Assembly (NCBI GenBank): GCA_947460565.1
Contig: CANHJJ010000105.1
Span: 1 to 6,544, forward strand
DNA length: 6,544 nt
Direction: 5' to 3'
Source of the DNA: Bacteroidota bacterium
GTDB lineage: Bacteria > Bacteroidota > Bacteroidia > UKL13-3
The position numbers and the translations under genes are program-made. The notes under the pieces are model-generated. The model made no database searches. It had not been told where the DNA came from and saw only the letters and a program-made list of their open reading frames with translations. Shown one piece after another: positions 1 to 6,134 of the stretch; the first letter of the stretch is position 1; each line of letters starts with the position of its first letter.

Positions 1-361
1 ATTTACAATATGTTTAAAATTCCAACTTACTAAAATGTCGGCTTTATTTATGGTTGCAGTTGCAATGTGTAAACAGTCATCAAAACTTGTTTTCAACAAC
101 ATTTTCTTCTGTATATTTTGATGCAAGTTCAATTATCTCTGTATTGATAATTAATCTTTCCGTTTGTTCTTTTGGTAAATTCTTGAAGAATTTTTTTACA
201 TTTTCAGGCGCTTTTAAAAGTTCAGTTTCAGTTAAGTGAGAATATAAACAAATTACTTTTCCTAATTTTACCCGTTCAAAAAGTTGAAGCGTTTCTTCTT
301 CAAACTCTATGTCATAGATACCACCAAAAACAGAAGTATCAAAGTAAAATCGTTGCTTCAT
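1..361 (-). pseudogene. PIN-domain (VapC-like) toxin gene, frameshifted and cut by the window edge
   Basis: The first frame starts at ATG 361-359 and gives 93 residues opening MKQRFYFDTSVFGG, which has the first PIN-domain aspartate (D8). An acidic pair follows in LTETELLKAP (E45/E47). This frame stops at TGA 82-80. The next frame, from base 81 to the window edge, reads DDCLHIATATINKADILVSW then NFKHIVN, which is the normal C-terminal half of the same fold with its conserved acidic residues. Dropping one base from the AAAA run at 82-85 (TTTT on the coding strand) joins the halves as ENKFDDCLHIA. PIN proteins of this kind are Mg-dependent ribonucleases, often toxins of type II toxin-antitoxin pairs. 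No antitoxin-like reading frame lies directly upstream (362-705). The gene may be truly inactivated, or the extra base may be a sequencing error. The PIN assignment is firm; the toxin role is inferred. Confidence 0.85.
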
Positions 362-387
362 TTTAATTAATTAATATAATTCAGAAA

Positions 388-395
388 CAAATGTA
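388..395 (-). promoter_or_regulatory. possible Bacteroidota -7 box for the PIN gene
   Basis: On the minus strand 395-388 reads TACATTTG, a full match to the Bacteroidota TAnnTTTG -7 element, 26 bases before the PIN start codon. I see no convincing -33 TTTG at the expected distance, so this is only a candidate. Confidence 0.3.
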
Positions 396-461
396 AGGTT
401 TTTTGAAATCTTTTTTCGCGCCTATATCTTGAAAAATTATCATTACGATATGAAAGTTTTA

Positions 462-572
462 TCAGTTCAATCGCTGTCGAGAACTGGCTTGGGAGGAAGA
501 GTCAGTCTATTTTTCGACTCCGCTCAAAATGACAGTCTCTGCTCAAAATGACTGTCTTCGCTACAAAAGTTC
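462..572. repeat. REP-like inverted repeat with 19-bp tandem units, copy A
   Basis: A degenerate left arm (462-482, TCAGTTCAATCGCTGTCGAG) faces a right arm at about 511-534 that contains TCGACTCCGCTCAAAATGAC. The right arm is then iterated with a 19-base period: the core GCTCAAAATGAC occurs at 522-533 and 541-552, and a degraded unit follows at 560-572. Bases 505-534 are identical to 3424-3453 on the far side of the DUF3494 gene. The arms recall dispersed palindromes I know from flavobacterial genomes, with consensus near GTCAGTTCGAGCG. No RAYT-type transposase is present in this window. Confidence 0.7.
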
Positions 573-774
573 AGACTCCAAGATAATCTTTAGCCTACTT
601 TGCTAAACTCTTCTTATTTGATATTATGGGTTTCAAAAGATACAGTCATAAAATTATCGCTTCATCCTGCATTTCCCACTCAGTAAATATTGTAACATAG
701 ACTATTTGTTATATAACAACTCTAGCCCGCTTACAAGCGAGGTTTGCCATTCAAATAGATTAATTGAATTCATT

Positions 775-3372
775 ATGAAAATAAAAATAATTTCTATGGT
801 AACGGCCTTGTGCTTGTTTTTCCCAAAATCAAATTATGCCCAAGTTCCCACTTTAGGAGCAGCTTCGAGTTTTGCCCTATTCACAGGAGTAGGTGCATTT
901 ACCAATACCGGTGTTTCTAGTATCCTAGGTGATGCAGGCACAAATGTAGGCGCTTTCACAGGTAGTCCAAATGTAGATGGACAAATTCATGTTGTGGATG
1001 TTATATCTAACCAAGCAGCCATTGATTTAAATACGGCTTATGTGAATATGAGTGGTTTGACATGTGGTTCTGTTATTGGAGTTACATTAGGTGGCAATCA
1101 AACCTTGGTACCTAATATTTATTGTACAGGAGCGGCTTCAACTCTCTCAGGCGATCTAACTTTAGATGGTCAGGGTAATCCCAATGCCATATTTATTTTC
1201 AAGGTAGATGGTACTTTTGCTACAAGCACATTTGCAAATGTATTACTTATCAATGGGGCTAATTTACGCAACGTATATTGGCAAATAAATGGTGCCTTTA
1301 CATTAGGAGATGGTTCTGTGTTTAGAGGAAATGTATTGGTAAATGGTGCCATCACCTTAAATAACAATTCTACGATTTATGGCAGAGCACTTAGTAAAAC
1401 AGGTGCTATCAACATAAATGCCAGTAGGGTAATTTTTTATGATGGTGCTTTGTGGAATGGTAATGTAAATACTGATTTTGCTTTGGCCAACAATTGGGTA
1501 ACTGGTTCGGTGCCCACTTCAGGAGAGCATATTGGTTTTGTATTAGCACCCACTAATCATTGTATTTTAGACTCTAATCGTTTGGTAGGAAATATAACAA
1601 ACCCATCAGATAAAAACTTAAATGCCAACGGCCATGAATTAAGTGTGTCGGGCATTATCAATCAATCTTCTACGGGTAAAATAGTTGTTGCGACACCAAG
1701 TTCTAAAATTAGTTTTGTAGGAATATCGGCTCAAAATATTCCAGCTAGTACTTTTACATCAAATACCATAAGCAACTTGGGTATTAACAATACAAGTGGT
1801 GTGAGCATAAACGGAACTTTAAACCTAACCCATGCGCTAAAAATACAGAGCGGAACGCTTGTTACCAATGATTTTTTGACATTGCTATCATCGGCTAGTA
1901 GCACTGCTACCATTGATGAAATAGTAAGTGGTGGAATTAGTGGCAACATCACTGCAGAAAGATATATACCAGCTAATGGTCGTAAGTTTAGATTTTTGTC
2001 ATCACCTGTAATTGGTGGAACATCCCTACAATGGAGAGACAATGGGGATACCACCGGTTCGAGAGGAACCCAAATTACAGGCGCATTTGGCGATGTTGAT
2101 TTTTCAACAAGTCACCAAAGTTCAGCATATTCATATGATGAAAGTGATGCCACTGGTGGAAACGATATCAATCACCCAACCAAATGGAGTGCCATTGATG
2201 GCAATACATCACTTACAAGTGGCAAGGGTTATAGGGTATTTATTCGTGGAGATAGAAGTATTAGTCTGACTACATTAAACACAGTTAACAATGCCACAAC
2301 GCTATGGGTAAAAGGAACAAATCCTAGCAACTCAGTTTCCTTACCATTAAGTTTTACAAGCAATGCCTCACAAGGTTGGAATTTAGTAGGAAACCCTTAT
2401 GCAGGAACCATTGATTGGAACCAGGTTAAATCTCAAGGTGGAAGCGACTTTAGCCATGTGGATGATGCTTTGTATATTTGGAATCCTAGCAATACCACAA
2501 GCAGCGGTGGGGGATATGCTAGCTATGTGAATGGTGTAGGTACGGGTACGCCAATCATTGGTACACCTTATATAAGTAGCTGGCAGGGTTTCTTTGCGAA
2601 AGCAAATGCAGCTAGTCCTCTAATACATATCAAAGAAACACATAAAGTAAGTAATAATGCAGGTAGTAGTTTTTTTAAAGGCAATACCGCCAAAGCCAAT
2701 TGTTTGCACATGAAATTGTACAAAGACGCTACAGCATTTGATGATGCATCGGTGTATATGGAATCAGAAGCTACGCTTAATTTTGATATAAAGTATGATG
2801 CGTATGATTTAACAGATGGTCTTGGCTTTCTTACATCAGATGGATTAAATACGCTTTCGATTAGTGGATTGCCTTTGTCAACAGATCCTCAGAAAGTGAT
2901 GGTATCAGCCAAGTTAAGTTCAGGTAATTATAGTTTTACTTTTGAAGATTTGAACTCTTTTACCTCAGGAACACAAGTGTATTTAATTGACAAATATTTA
3001 AACAAAAATAGTCAATTGAATAATAAGGATACCTACACATTTAATGTAAATGAAAGCAATCCTTTTACCTTTGGTATCAATCGTTTTGAATTGTTGTTTG
3101 CCAATGCATCTAGCAGTATTGAAACTGTTTTTGTGAATGAGAACGACATGCTTATTTTCCCTAACCCAGTTAAAGACTTGCTTACAATCAATACCAATAG
3201 GATGTTGGATAATGTGAGTTGGACTATCAATAATATAAATGGTCAAGTAATTAAGTCTGGGAATGTCAATATGAAAGTGTTTGCTATAAACACCTCAGAT
3301 TTGACATCTGGTGTGTACTTTATTCAGGTGAAATCTGATAGCAATGCCCAAGTAAAGAGGTTTATAAAATAG
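775..3372 (+). CDS. secreted DUF3494 (ice-binding-like) protein with T9SS type A sorting domain
   Basis: This 865-residue protein starts at ATG 775, because the frame from there opens with a good signal peptide (MKIKIISMVTALCLFFPKSN, cleavage after YA22). A TTG at 706 would bury it behind 23 unrelated residues. Residues about 27-222 match the DUF3494 beta-solenoid of type 1 ice-binding proteins: LGAASSFALFTG, then GDAGTNVGAFTG, then a run ending near INASRVIF. Residues about 225-780 form the long extracellular region typical of Bacteroidota surface proteins, including ITAERYIPANGRKFRFLSSP (about 392-411) and WNLVGNPY (about 534). Residues about 785-865 are a type A sorting domain (LIFPNPVKDLLTINTN ... 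SGVYFIQVKS ... RFIK), which directs export by T9SS and surface attachment or release. DUF3494 proteins bind ice or act as adhesins. Ice binding cannot be confirmed here because many family members lack it. The gene stands alone between two copies of one repeat, which fits a transferable accessory gene. Confidence 0.93.
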   Translation: MKIKIISMVTALCLFFPKSNYAQVPTLGAASSFALFTGVGAFTNTGVSSILGDAGTNVGAFTGSPNVDGQIHVVDVISNQAAIDLNTAYVNMSGLTCGSVIGVTLGGNQTLVPNIYCTGAASTLSGDLTLDGQGNPNAIFIFKVDGTFATSTFANVLLINGANLRNVYWQINGAFTLGDGSVFRGNVLVNGAITLNNNSTIYGRALSKTGAININASRVIFYDGALWNGNVNTDFALANNWVTGSVPTSGEHIGFVLAPTNHCILDSNRLVGNITNPSDKNLNANGHELSVSGIINQSSTGKIVVATPSSKISFVGISAQNIPASTFTSNTISNLGINNTSGVSINGTLNLTHALKIQSGTLVTNDFLTLLSSASSTATIDEIVSGGISGNITAERYIPANGRKFRFLSSPVIGGTSLQWRDNGDTTGSRGTQITGAFGDVDFSTSHQSSAYSYDESDATGGNDINHPTKWSAIDGNTSLTSGKGYRVFIRGDRSISLTTLNTVNNATTLWVKGTNPSNSVSLPLSFTSNASQGWNLVGNPYAGTIDWNQVKSQGGSDFSHVDDALYIWNPSNTTSSGGGYASYVNGVGTGTPIIGTPYISSWQGFFAKANAASPLIHIKETHKVSNNAGSSFFKGNTAKANCLHMKLYKDATAFDDASVYMESEATLNFDIKYDAYDLTDGLGFLTSDGLNTLSISGLPLSTDPQKVMVSAKLSSGNYSFTFEDLNSFTSGTQVYLIDKYLNKNSQLNNKDTYTFNVNESNPFTFGINRFELLFANASSSIETVFVNENDMLIFPNPVKDLLTINTNRMLDNVSWTINNINGQVIKSGNVNMKVFAINTSDLTSGVYFIQVKSDSNAQVKRFIK

Positions 3373-3391
3373 TTCTTTAATTAATTGTTTA

Positions 3392-3490
3392 TGTCAGTTC
3401 GAGCGGATTCGAGAATATAGTCTGTCTATTTTTCGACTCCGCTCAAAATGACAAACTCCGCTCAGCATAATAAAATTTGCTCAAAATGAC
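3392..3490. repeat. REP-like inverted repeat with 19-bp tandem units, copy B
   Basis: The left arm 3392-3415 (TGTCAGTTCGAGCGG...) pairs with 3430-3453. Of 24 positions, 20 are Watson-Crick pairs, one is a G-T pair and three are mismatches, around a loop of about 14 bases. The right-arm unit then recurs every 19 bases: GCTCAAAATGAC at 3441, a degraded GCTCAGCATAAT at 3460, and GCTCAAAATGAC again at 3479. Bases 3424-3453 are identical to 505-534. It starts 19 bases after the stop of the DUF3494 gene, so the palindrome may also act as an RNA hairpin at that gene's 3' end. Confidence 0.75.
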
Positions 3491-3496
3491 AGACTA

Positions 3497-3517
3497 CTTT
3501 CGGCACGAAAGGGTGCC
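3497..3517. other. two mutually exclusive small hairpins
   Basis: CTTTCG (3497-3502) pairs with CGAAAG (3506-3511) over a GCA loop. Overlapping it, GGCAC (3502-3506) pairs with GTGCC (3513-3517) over GAAAGG. Only one can form at a time. The second is followed by TTAAAAATAG, which is not a T tract. Function unknown; it may simply be the edge of the repeat element. Confidence 0.35.
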
Positions 3518-3527
3518 TTAAAAATAG

Positions 3528-3574
3528 TTAAATGCAAATAGGCTGACCCAAAAGGTAAGCCTATTTGCATTTAA
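3528..3574 (+). terminator. strong hairpin between the DUF3494 and YihY-like genes
   Basis: TTAAATGCAAATAGGCT (3528-3544) is followed by its exact reverse complement at 3558-3574, giving a perfect 17-bp stem. Inside the 13-base loop ACC (3546-3548) can pair with GGT (3554-3556), closing on CAAAA. The symmetric AT-rich outer stem and GC-richer inner part fit a bidirectional terminator for the gene ending at 3372. No clean T tract follows on the plus strand, although the right arm itself holds TTT stretches. The stem ends only ten bases before ATG 3585, so it could instead be a leader structure controlling the next gene. Confidence 0.6.
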
Positions 3575-3584
3575 TCCATAGCTT

Positions 3585-4472
3585 ATGTTAATCAAAAAGT
3601 ATTTTGTAGATTTTGCATTGTTGATGAAAGAAACAATGAGTGAGTTTATAGCCGATAATGCTATAAAGTTAAGCGCATCATTGTCATATTATACCATTTT
3701 CTCACTACCACCTTTGCTCATCATTATCATTGCACTCTGCGGATTCTTCTTTGGAACTGATGCAGTGAATGGAGAAGTCTTTTTACATATAAGAGGTTTA
3801 ATTGGCAATGCATCAGCTTTGCAGATACAAGATGCATTGAAAAACATTAAGCTTTCAAGCAATAACCAATTGATTACTAGCATAGGTGTAATCATCTTAT
3901 TTATCAGTGCCTCGGGCGTATTTGCCGAAATTCAAGATTCAATTAATTTTATATGGAGAATCAAAGCCAAACCTAATCATGGTATCATAAAATTTGTTAA
4001 AAATAGAATTACCTCTTTTTTAATGATTGGTTCGGTGGGTTCTATTTTGTTGATGAGTTTAATTATTAATTCACTTTTAGATTTACTGAACGAAGAACTT
4101 ATCAAATATTTTCCCATAGAAACAATTTATATTTTTACGATTCTCAACTTTATAATCGTTTTCATCATCATCACATTTTTTTTTACCCTTATCTTTCGTG
4201 TTCTGCCAGATGGGAAAATAGTTTTGAAAGTATGCATCATAGGTGCATCTTTTACAGCGGTGTTGTTTATGATAGGCAAGTTTTTAATAGGTGCTTATTT
4301 ACGAAACTCTGCCATTGCCAATATTTATGGGGCAGCGGGTTCAGTTATAGTCATCTTGGCTTGGGTTTATTATTCTGCTATCATTTTATATTTTGGTGCT
4401 GAGTTTACCAAGGTCTATGCACGCAGTATTAGACAGAAAATAGTTTTGAATGAATATGCCGTACAATTATAG
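3585..4472 (+). CDS. YihY/BrkB-family inner-membrane protein
   Basis: This 295-residue polytopic protein is of normal length for the YihY/virulence-factor-BrkB family (once misnamed ribonuclease BN). Six hydrophobic segments lie at about residues 33-57, 95-115, 141-165, 180-207, 213-239 and 246-273. Family signatures are visible: KLSASLSYYTIFSLPPLL near the N-terminus (about 28-45), FRVLPDGK after segment four, and the strongly conserved YGAAGSVIVILAWVYYSAII then LYFGAEFTKVYA at the end. The family sits in the cytoplasmic membrane; its biochemical role is poorly defined, and transport or envelope functions have been proposed. The start at ATG 3585 lies ten bases after a 17-bp hairpin and has no recognisable ribosome-binding site. 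It appears to be a single-gene unit, with 423 bases of non-coding DNA downstream. The family call is firm; no substrate can be named. Confidence 0.93.
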   Translation: MLIKKYFVDFALLMKETMSEFIADNAIKLSASLSYYTIFSLPPLLIIIIALCGFFFGTDAVNGEVFLHIRGLIGNASALQIQDALKNIKLSSNNQLITSIGVIILFISASGVFAEIQDSINFIWRIKAKPNHGIIKFVKNRITSFLMIGSVGSILLMSLIINSLLDLLNEELIKYFPIETIYIFTILNFIIVFIIITFFFTLIFRVLPDGKIVLKVCIIGASFTAVLFMIGKFLIGAYLRNSAIANIYGAAGSVIVILAWVYYSAIILYFGAEFTKVYARSIRQKIVLNEYAVQL

Positions 4473-4510
4473 TTTCATAATAATTTTTTCATAATTGAAT
4501 ATAATTGCGA

Positions 4511-4656
4511 ATTCGAATCATAAGCCTTCATAAAATGATTTATGATGTTGAACCCCTTCAGGGTTCCGCTTTGGTTTTCACATTTTAACGTAGGTTTCAC
4601 CTACGTTTATAATGATTTTACCCCTTCGGGGTAAGCATTCAATTTAAGGTTCGAAC
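4511..4656. repeat. compound element of three TTC-centred hairpins
   Basis: Three hairpins stand in a row, each with TTC in the loop. They are GAACCC/GGGTTC at 4550-4566 (loop CTTCA), AACGTAGGT/ACCTACGTT at 4587-4607 (perfect 9-bp stem, loop TTC), and TTACCCC/GGGGTAA at 4618-4634 (perfect 7-bp stem, loop TTC). The first and third are related in sequence. Palindromes with a TTCGAA core lie on either side (ATTCGAAT 4511-4518 and GTTCGAAC 4649-4656) and may mark the ends. From memory, similar CCCCTTCGGGG plus CGTAGGTTTCACCTACG arrays are scattered between genes in many Bacteroidota; a genome search would settle it. The boundaries are my estimate. Confidence 0.6.
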
Positions 4657-4711
4657 ACATAATAATCACAATTTAGATGTGCTTGTAGAGGAGATGCAAT
4701 CAGTTTAAAAC

Positions 4712-4739
4712 AGATGGCTTCGTCCCTCGCTATGACGCC
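4712..4739 (-). repeat. fragment resembling the dispersed GTCATTGCGAGG-type repeat
   Basis: Read on the minus strand this gives GGCGTCATAGCGAGGGACGA followed by AGCCATCT. It closely resembles the dispersed repeat I recall as GTCATTGCGAGGAACGAAGC plus AATCT, found between genes in several bacterial phyla. Only one arm is visible; I see no clear inverted partner nearby. It is most likely a decayed remnant. Confidence 0.5.
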
Positions 4740-4848
4740 AAGAGGACACAATAATGTTATACTCCATTTTCAAACAGATCAGTTCTATTCATGTAAATGA
4801 TGTAACATACTTTATTAGTTCTGTAAGGCCTGAATACTTGCATATACC

Positions 4849-4876
4849 CACCTTTGTCAAGTGAAAATAATTTCAC
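4849..4876 (+). promoter_or_regulatory. candidate promoter and dyad ahead of the stress cluster
   Basis: CACCTTTG at 4849-4856 matches five of six fixed positions of the Bacteroidota TAnnTTTG -7 box, but I find no matching -33 element. Just downstream, GTGAAA (4861-4866) and TTTCAC (4871-4876) form a perfect 6-bp dyad around ATAA, ending 19 bases before the csbD-type start codon. If transcription starts near 4863 the dyad would overlap the start site, where an operator or a 5' leader hairpin could act. Both parts are inferences from short matches. Confidence 0.25.
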
Positions 4877-4895
4877 AGTTAGCATAATTAAAATA

Positions 4896-5081
4896 ATGAA
4901 CACTACAGAATTAAAAGGGAATTGGAATGAAACCAAAGGAAAATTGAAGCAGAAATTTGCTTTACTTACTGACAGCGATGTATTGTTAGTAGAAGGAAAG
5001 CAAGACGAAATGTTAGGTCGTTTACAAACTAAATTGGGTAAGACCAAAGAAGAAATTCAAAAACTAATTGCTGAATTATAG
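4896..5081 (+). CDS. CsbD-family general stress protein
   Basis: This 61-residue hydrophilic protein begins MNTTELKGNWNETKGKLKQK, the classic CsbD opening, where the family's KG-W-x-x-x-KGK pattern is plain, and ends GRLQTKLGKTKEEIQKLIAE plus L, the Bacteroidota-type tail. ATG 4896 is chosen because the family starts here; the TTG at 4854 would add 14 unrelated residues. CsbD proteins are small cytoplasmic proteins induced by general stress (sigma-B in Bacillus), with no known enzymatic activity. It is the first gene of a five-gene plus-strand cluster, 28 bases ahead of a lipoprotein gene. Its promoter should lie in the preceding 150 bases. Family assignment is confident; its cellular action is unknown. 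Confidence 0.9.
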   Translation: MNTTELKGNWNETKGKLKQKFALLTDSDVLLVEGKQDEMLGRLQTKLGKTKEEIQKLIAEL

Positions 5082-5109
5082 TCACAAAATATTAATTAGA
5101 AATTATATC

Positions 5110-5550
5110 ATGAAAAAATCAATTATTAAAATATCAGGTAGTCTATTTATAGCGGCTATCATTGTATCCAGTTGTAATTCACCTGCTAAAAAGGTTGAAA
5201 AGGCCCAAGATAATTTAAACGAGGCTAAAGAAGAATATACACAAGCATACAAAGATTCAGTTGCAGATTACCAATCGTTCAGAACCACGTCAGAAGAGCG
5301 AATTGCAAGTAATGAGAAAGTGATTGCTGCATTTAAAGCTAAAATAGCTAGTGATAATAGAAAATTGAAATTTAATGATCAAAAAATGATTGATGAATTT
5401 GAACAAAAAAACATCGACATGCGGAAGAAAATGGAAGCGTATAAAGAGTCGACTAAAGACCAGTGGATAGAGTTTAAAAAAGAATTCAATCATGATATGG
5501 ATGAATTGGGAAAAGCCCTTCATGATTTAACCGTTAAAAATACCAAATAG
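5110..5550 (+). CDS. small coiled-coil lipoprotein, probable stress protein
   Basis: The product is 146 residues. ATG 5110 is the start because it opens a lipoprotein signal (MKKSIIKISGSLFIAAIIVS then SC), with lipobox V19-S20-S21-C22; an in-frame TTG at 5068, inside the csbD-type gene, would hide it. After the cysteine, SPAKKVEKAQDNLNEAKEEY and what follows are charged, Lys/Glu-rich and free of prolines, predicting one long helix or coiled coil through residue 140. The end (KEFNHDMDELGKALHDLTVK) is the best-conserved part in homologues I recall from other Bacteroidota, where such proteins are sometimes named as sll1863-like stress proteins. It should be lipid-anchored in the periplasm or at the outer membrane. 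Seven bases separate it from the next gene, so co-transcription is likely. Molecular function unknown. Confidence 0.8.
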   Translation: MKKSIIKISGSLFIAAIIVSSCNSPAKKVEKAQDNLNEAKEEYTQAYKDSVADYQSFRTTSEERIASNEKVIAAFKAKIASDNRKLKFNDQKMIDEFEQKNIDMRKKMEAYKESTKDQWIEFKKEFNHDMDELGKALHDLTVKNTK

Positions 5551-5557
5551 TAGTATT

Positions 5558-6127
5558 ATGAAAAAACACCAAATCATATTGTTTCTTTTTTCTTTTATCC
5601 TCGTTTATAATGCAAGTGCACAAGAGAATTATGGTAGCACCCTCAATTTCGGTTTAGGAATAGGTGGGCAGACCGGATACTATGGTTACGCCAATCGCTC
5701 ATTGCCTGTATTTCATTTAAACTATGAATTTGATGTGGCTAAAAACTTCACTTTGGCTCCCTTCATAAGTGTGTCATCTTTTTCTAATGACTATTATTGG
5801 GGTAATAACAACAATCCTTATAGGTTTTATACTTTTAGGGAAACGGTTATCCCTATTGGCTTGAAAGGTTCATACTATTTTGACGATTTATTGAAAGCCA
5901 ATTCTAAATGGGATTTCTATTTAGCAGGATCGCTCGGATTTGCTATTGTTAGTCAAACTTGGGATAATGGCTACAATGGAGATAAAAACTACTATCGCTC
6001 TGGCAATGCCGTATTCTTGGATATACATATTGGAGCGGAGTATCATTTCAACAGAAGATTAGGAGCCTTTCTTGACTTGTCGAGCGGTGTTTCAACCTTA
6101 GGTTTGGCTATTCACGGAACTAAATAA
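5558..6127 (+). CDS. small outer-membrane beta-barrel protein
   Basis: This 189-residue protein has a signal peptide (MKKHQIILFLFSFILVYNAS then A|Q, cleavage after A21). The mature chain alternates polar and aromatic/hydrophobic residues as in transmembrane beta strands: LNFGLGIGGQTGYYGYA, VFHLNYEFDVAKNFTLAPFI, VIPIGLKGSYYF, WDFYLAGSLGFAIV, NAVFLDIHIGAEYHFNRRLG, AFLDLSSGVSTLGLAIH. That suggests about eight strands, like other small Bacteroidota porin-like or OmpA-barrel-type proteins. An Asn/Tyr-rich loop (YYWGNNNNPYRFYTF) is probably surface exposed. It ends HGTK and lacks the usual terminal aromatic residue of barrel proteins, which is mildly odd. It lies seven bases after the lipoprotein gene and seven before the next, so it belongs to the same operon. 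No ligand or pore function can be read from the sequence. Confidence 0.8.
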   Translation: MKKHQIILFLFSFILVYNASAQENYGSTLNFGLGIGGQTGYYGYANRSLPVFHLNYEFDVAKNFTLAPFISVSSFSNDYYWGNNNNPYRFYTFRETVIPIGLKGSYYFDDLLKANSKWDFYLAGSLGFAIVSQTWDNGYNGDKNYYRSGNAVFLDIHIGAEYHFNRRLGAFLDLSSGVSTLGLAIHGTK

Positions 6128-6134
6128 CACAATT

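Larger units (their letters stand above)
362..774. other. non-coding region between the PIN gene and the DUF3494 gene
   Basis: This roughly 410-base stretch separates two divergently transcribed genes. It holds a candidate promoter for the PIN gene near 388-395 and a REP-like repeat at about 462-572. From about 575 to 774 I see no reading frame or RNA gene, and no promoter I would defend for the downstream gene. A TTG-initiated extension of the downstream frame reaches back to 706, but its residues do not resemble a signal peptide. Confidence 0.6.
4473..4895. other. non-coding region between the YihY-like gene and the stress cluster
   Basis: This 423-base gap has no credible gene. It contains an AT-rich tail after the yihY-like stop without a clear terminator hairpin, a repeat-like element with three hairpins (about 4511-4656), a fragment resembling a dispersed bacterial repeat (4712-4739), and then about 150 bases of leader that should hold the promoter of the csbD-type operon. 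A TTG-initiated upward extension of the csbD frame (from 4854) is not supported by the family's usual N-terminus. Confidence 0.6.

Noticed and set aside
54..239. 61-residue plus-strand reading frame over the PIN gene
   Set aside because: It is antisense to a recognisable PIN domain and has no family features.
706..774. TTG-initiated N-terminal extension of the DUF3494 protein
   Set aside because: It adds 23 polar residues before a clean signal peptide that begins at ATG 775.
1731..2054. 107-residue minus-strand reading frame inside the DUF3494 gene
   Set aside because: It is a shadow of a well-supported coding frame, with no recognisable domain or start context.
3434..3490. CRISPR array
   Set aside because: The 19-base units abut directly without unique spacers and are part of a palindromic repeat; no cas gene is present.
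4854..4895. TTG-initiated extension of the CsbD protein
   Set aside because: CsbD proteins begin with the M-x-x-x-E-x-KGNW-type sequence found at ATG 4896, and the extra residues overlap the candidate leader dyad.
5068..5109. TTG-initiated extension of the lipoprotein overlapping the csbD-type gene
   Set aside because: The lipoprotein signal and correctly spaced lipobox require the start at ATG 5110.
5290..5523. 77-residue minus-strand frame rich in Phe and Leu
   Set aside because: It is the antisense of the Lys/Glu-rich coiled coil, which naturally yields Phe/Leu codons.
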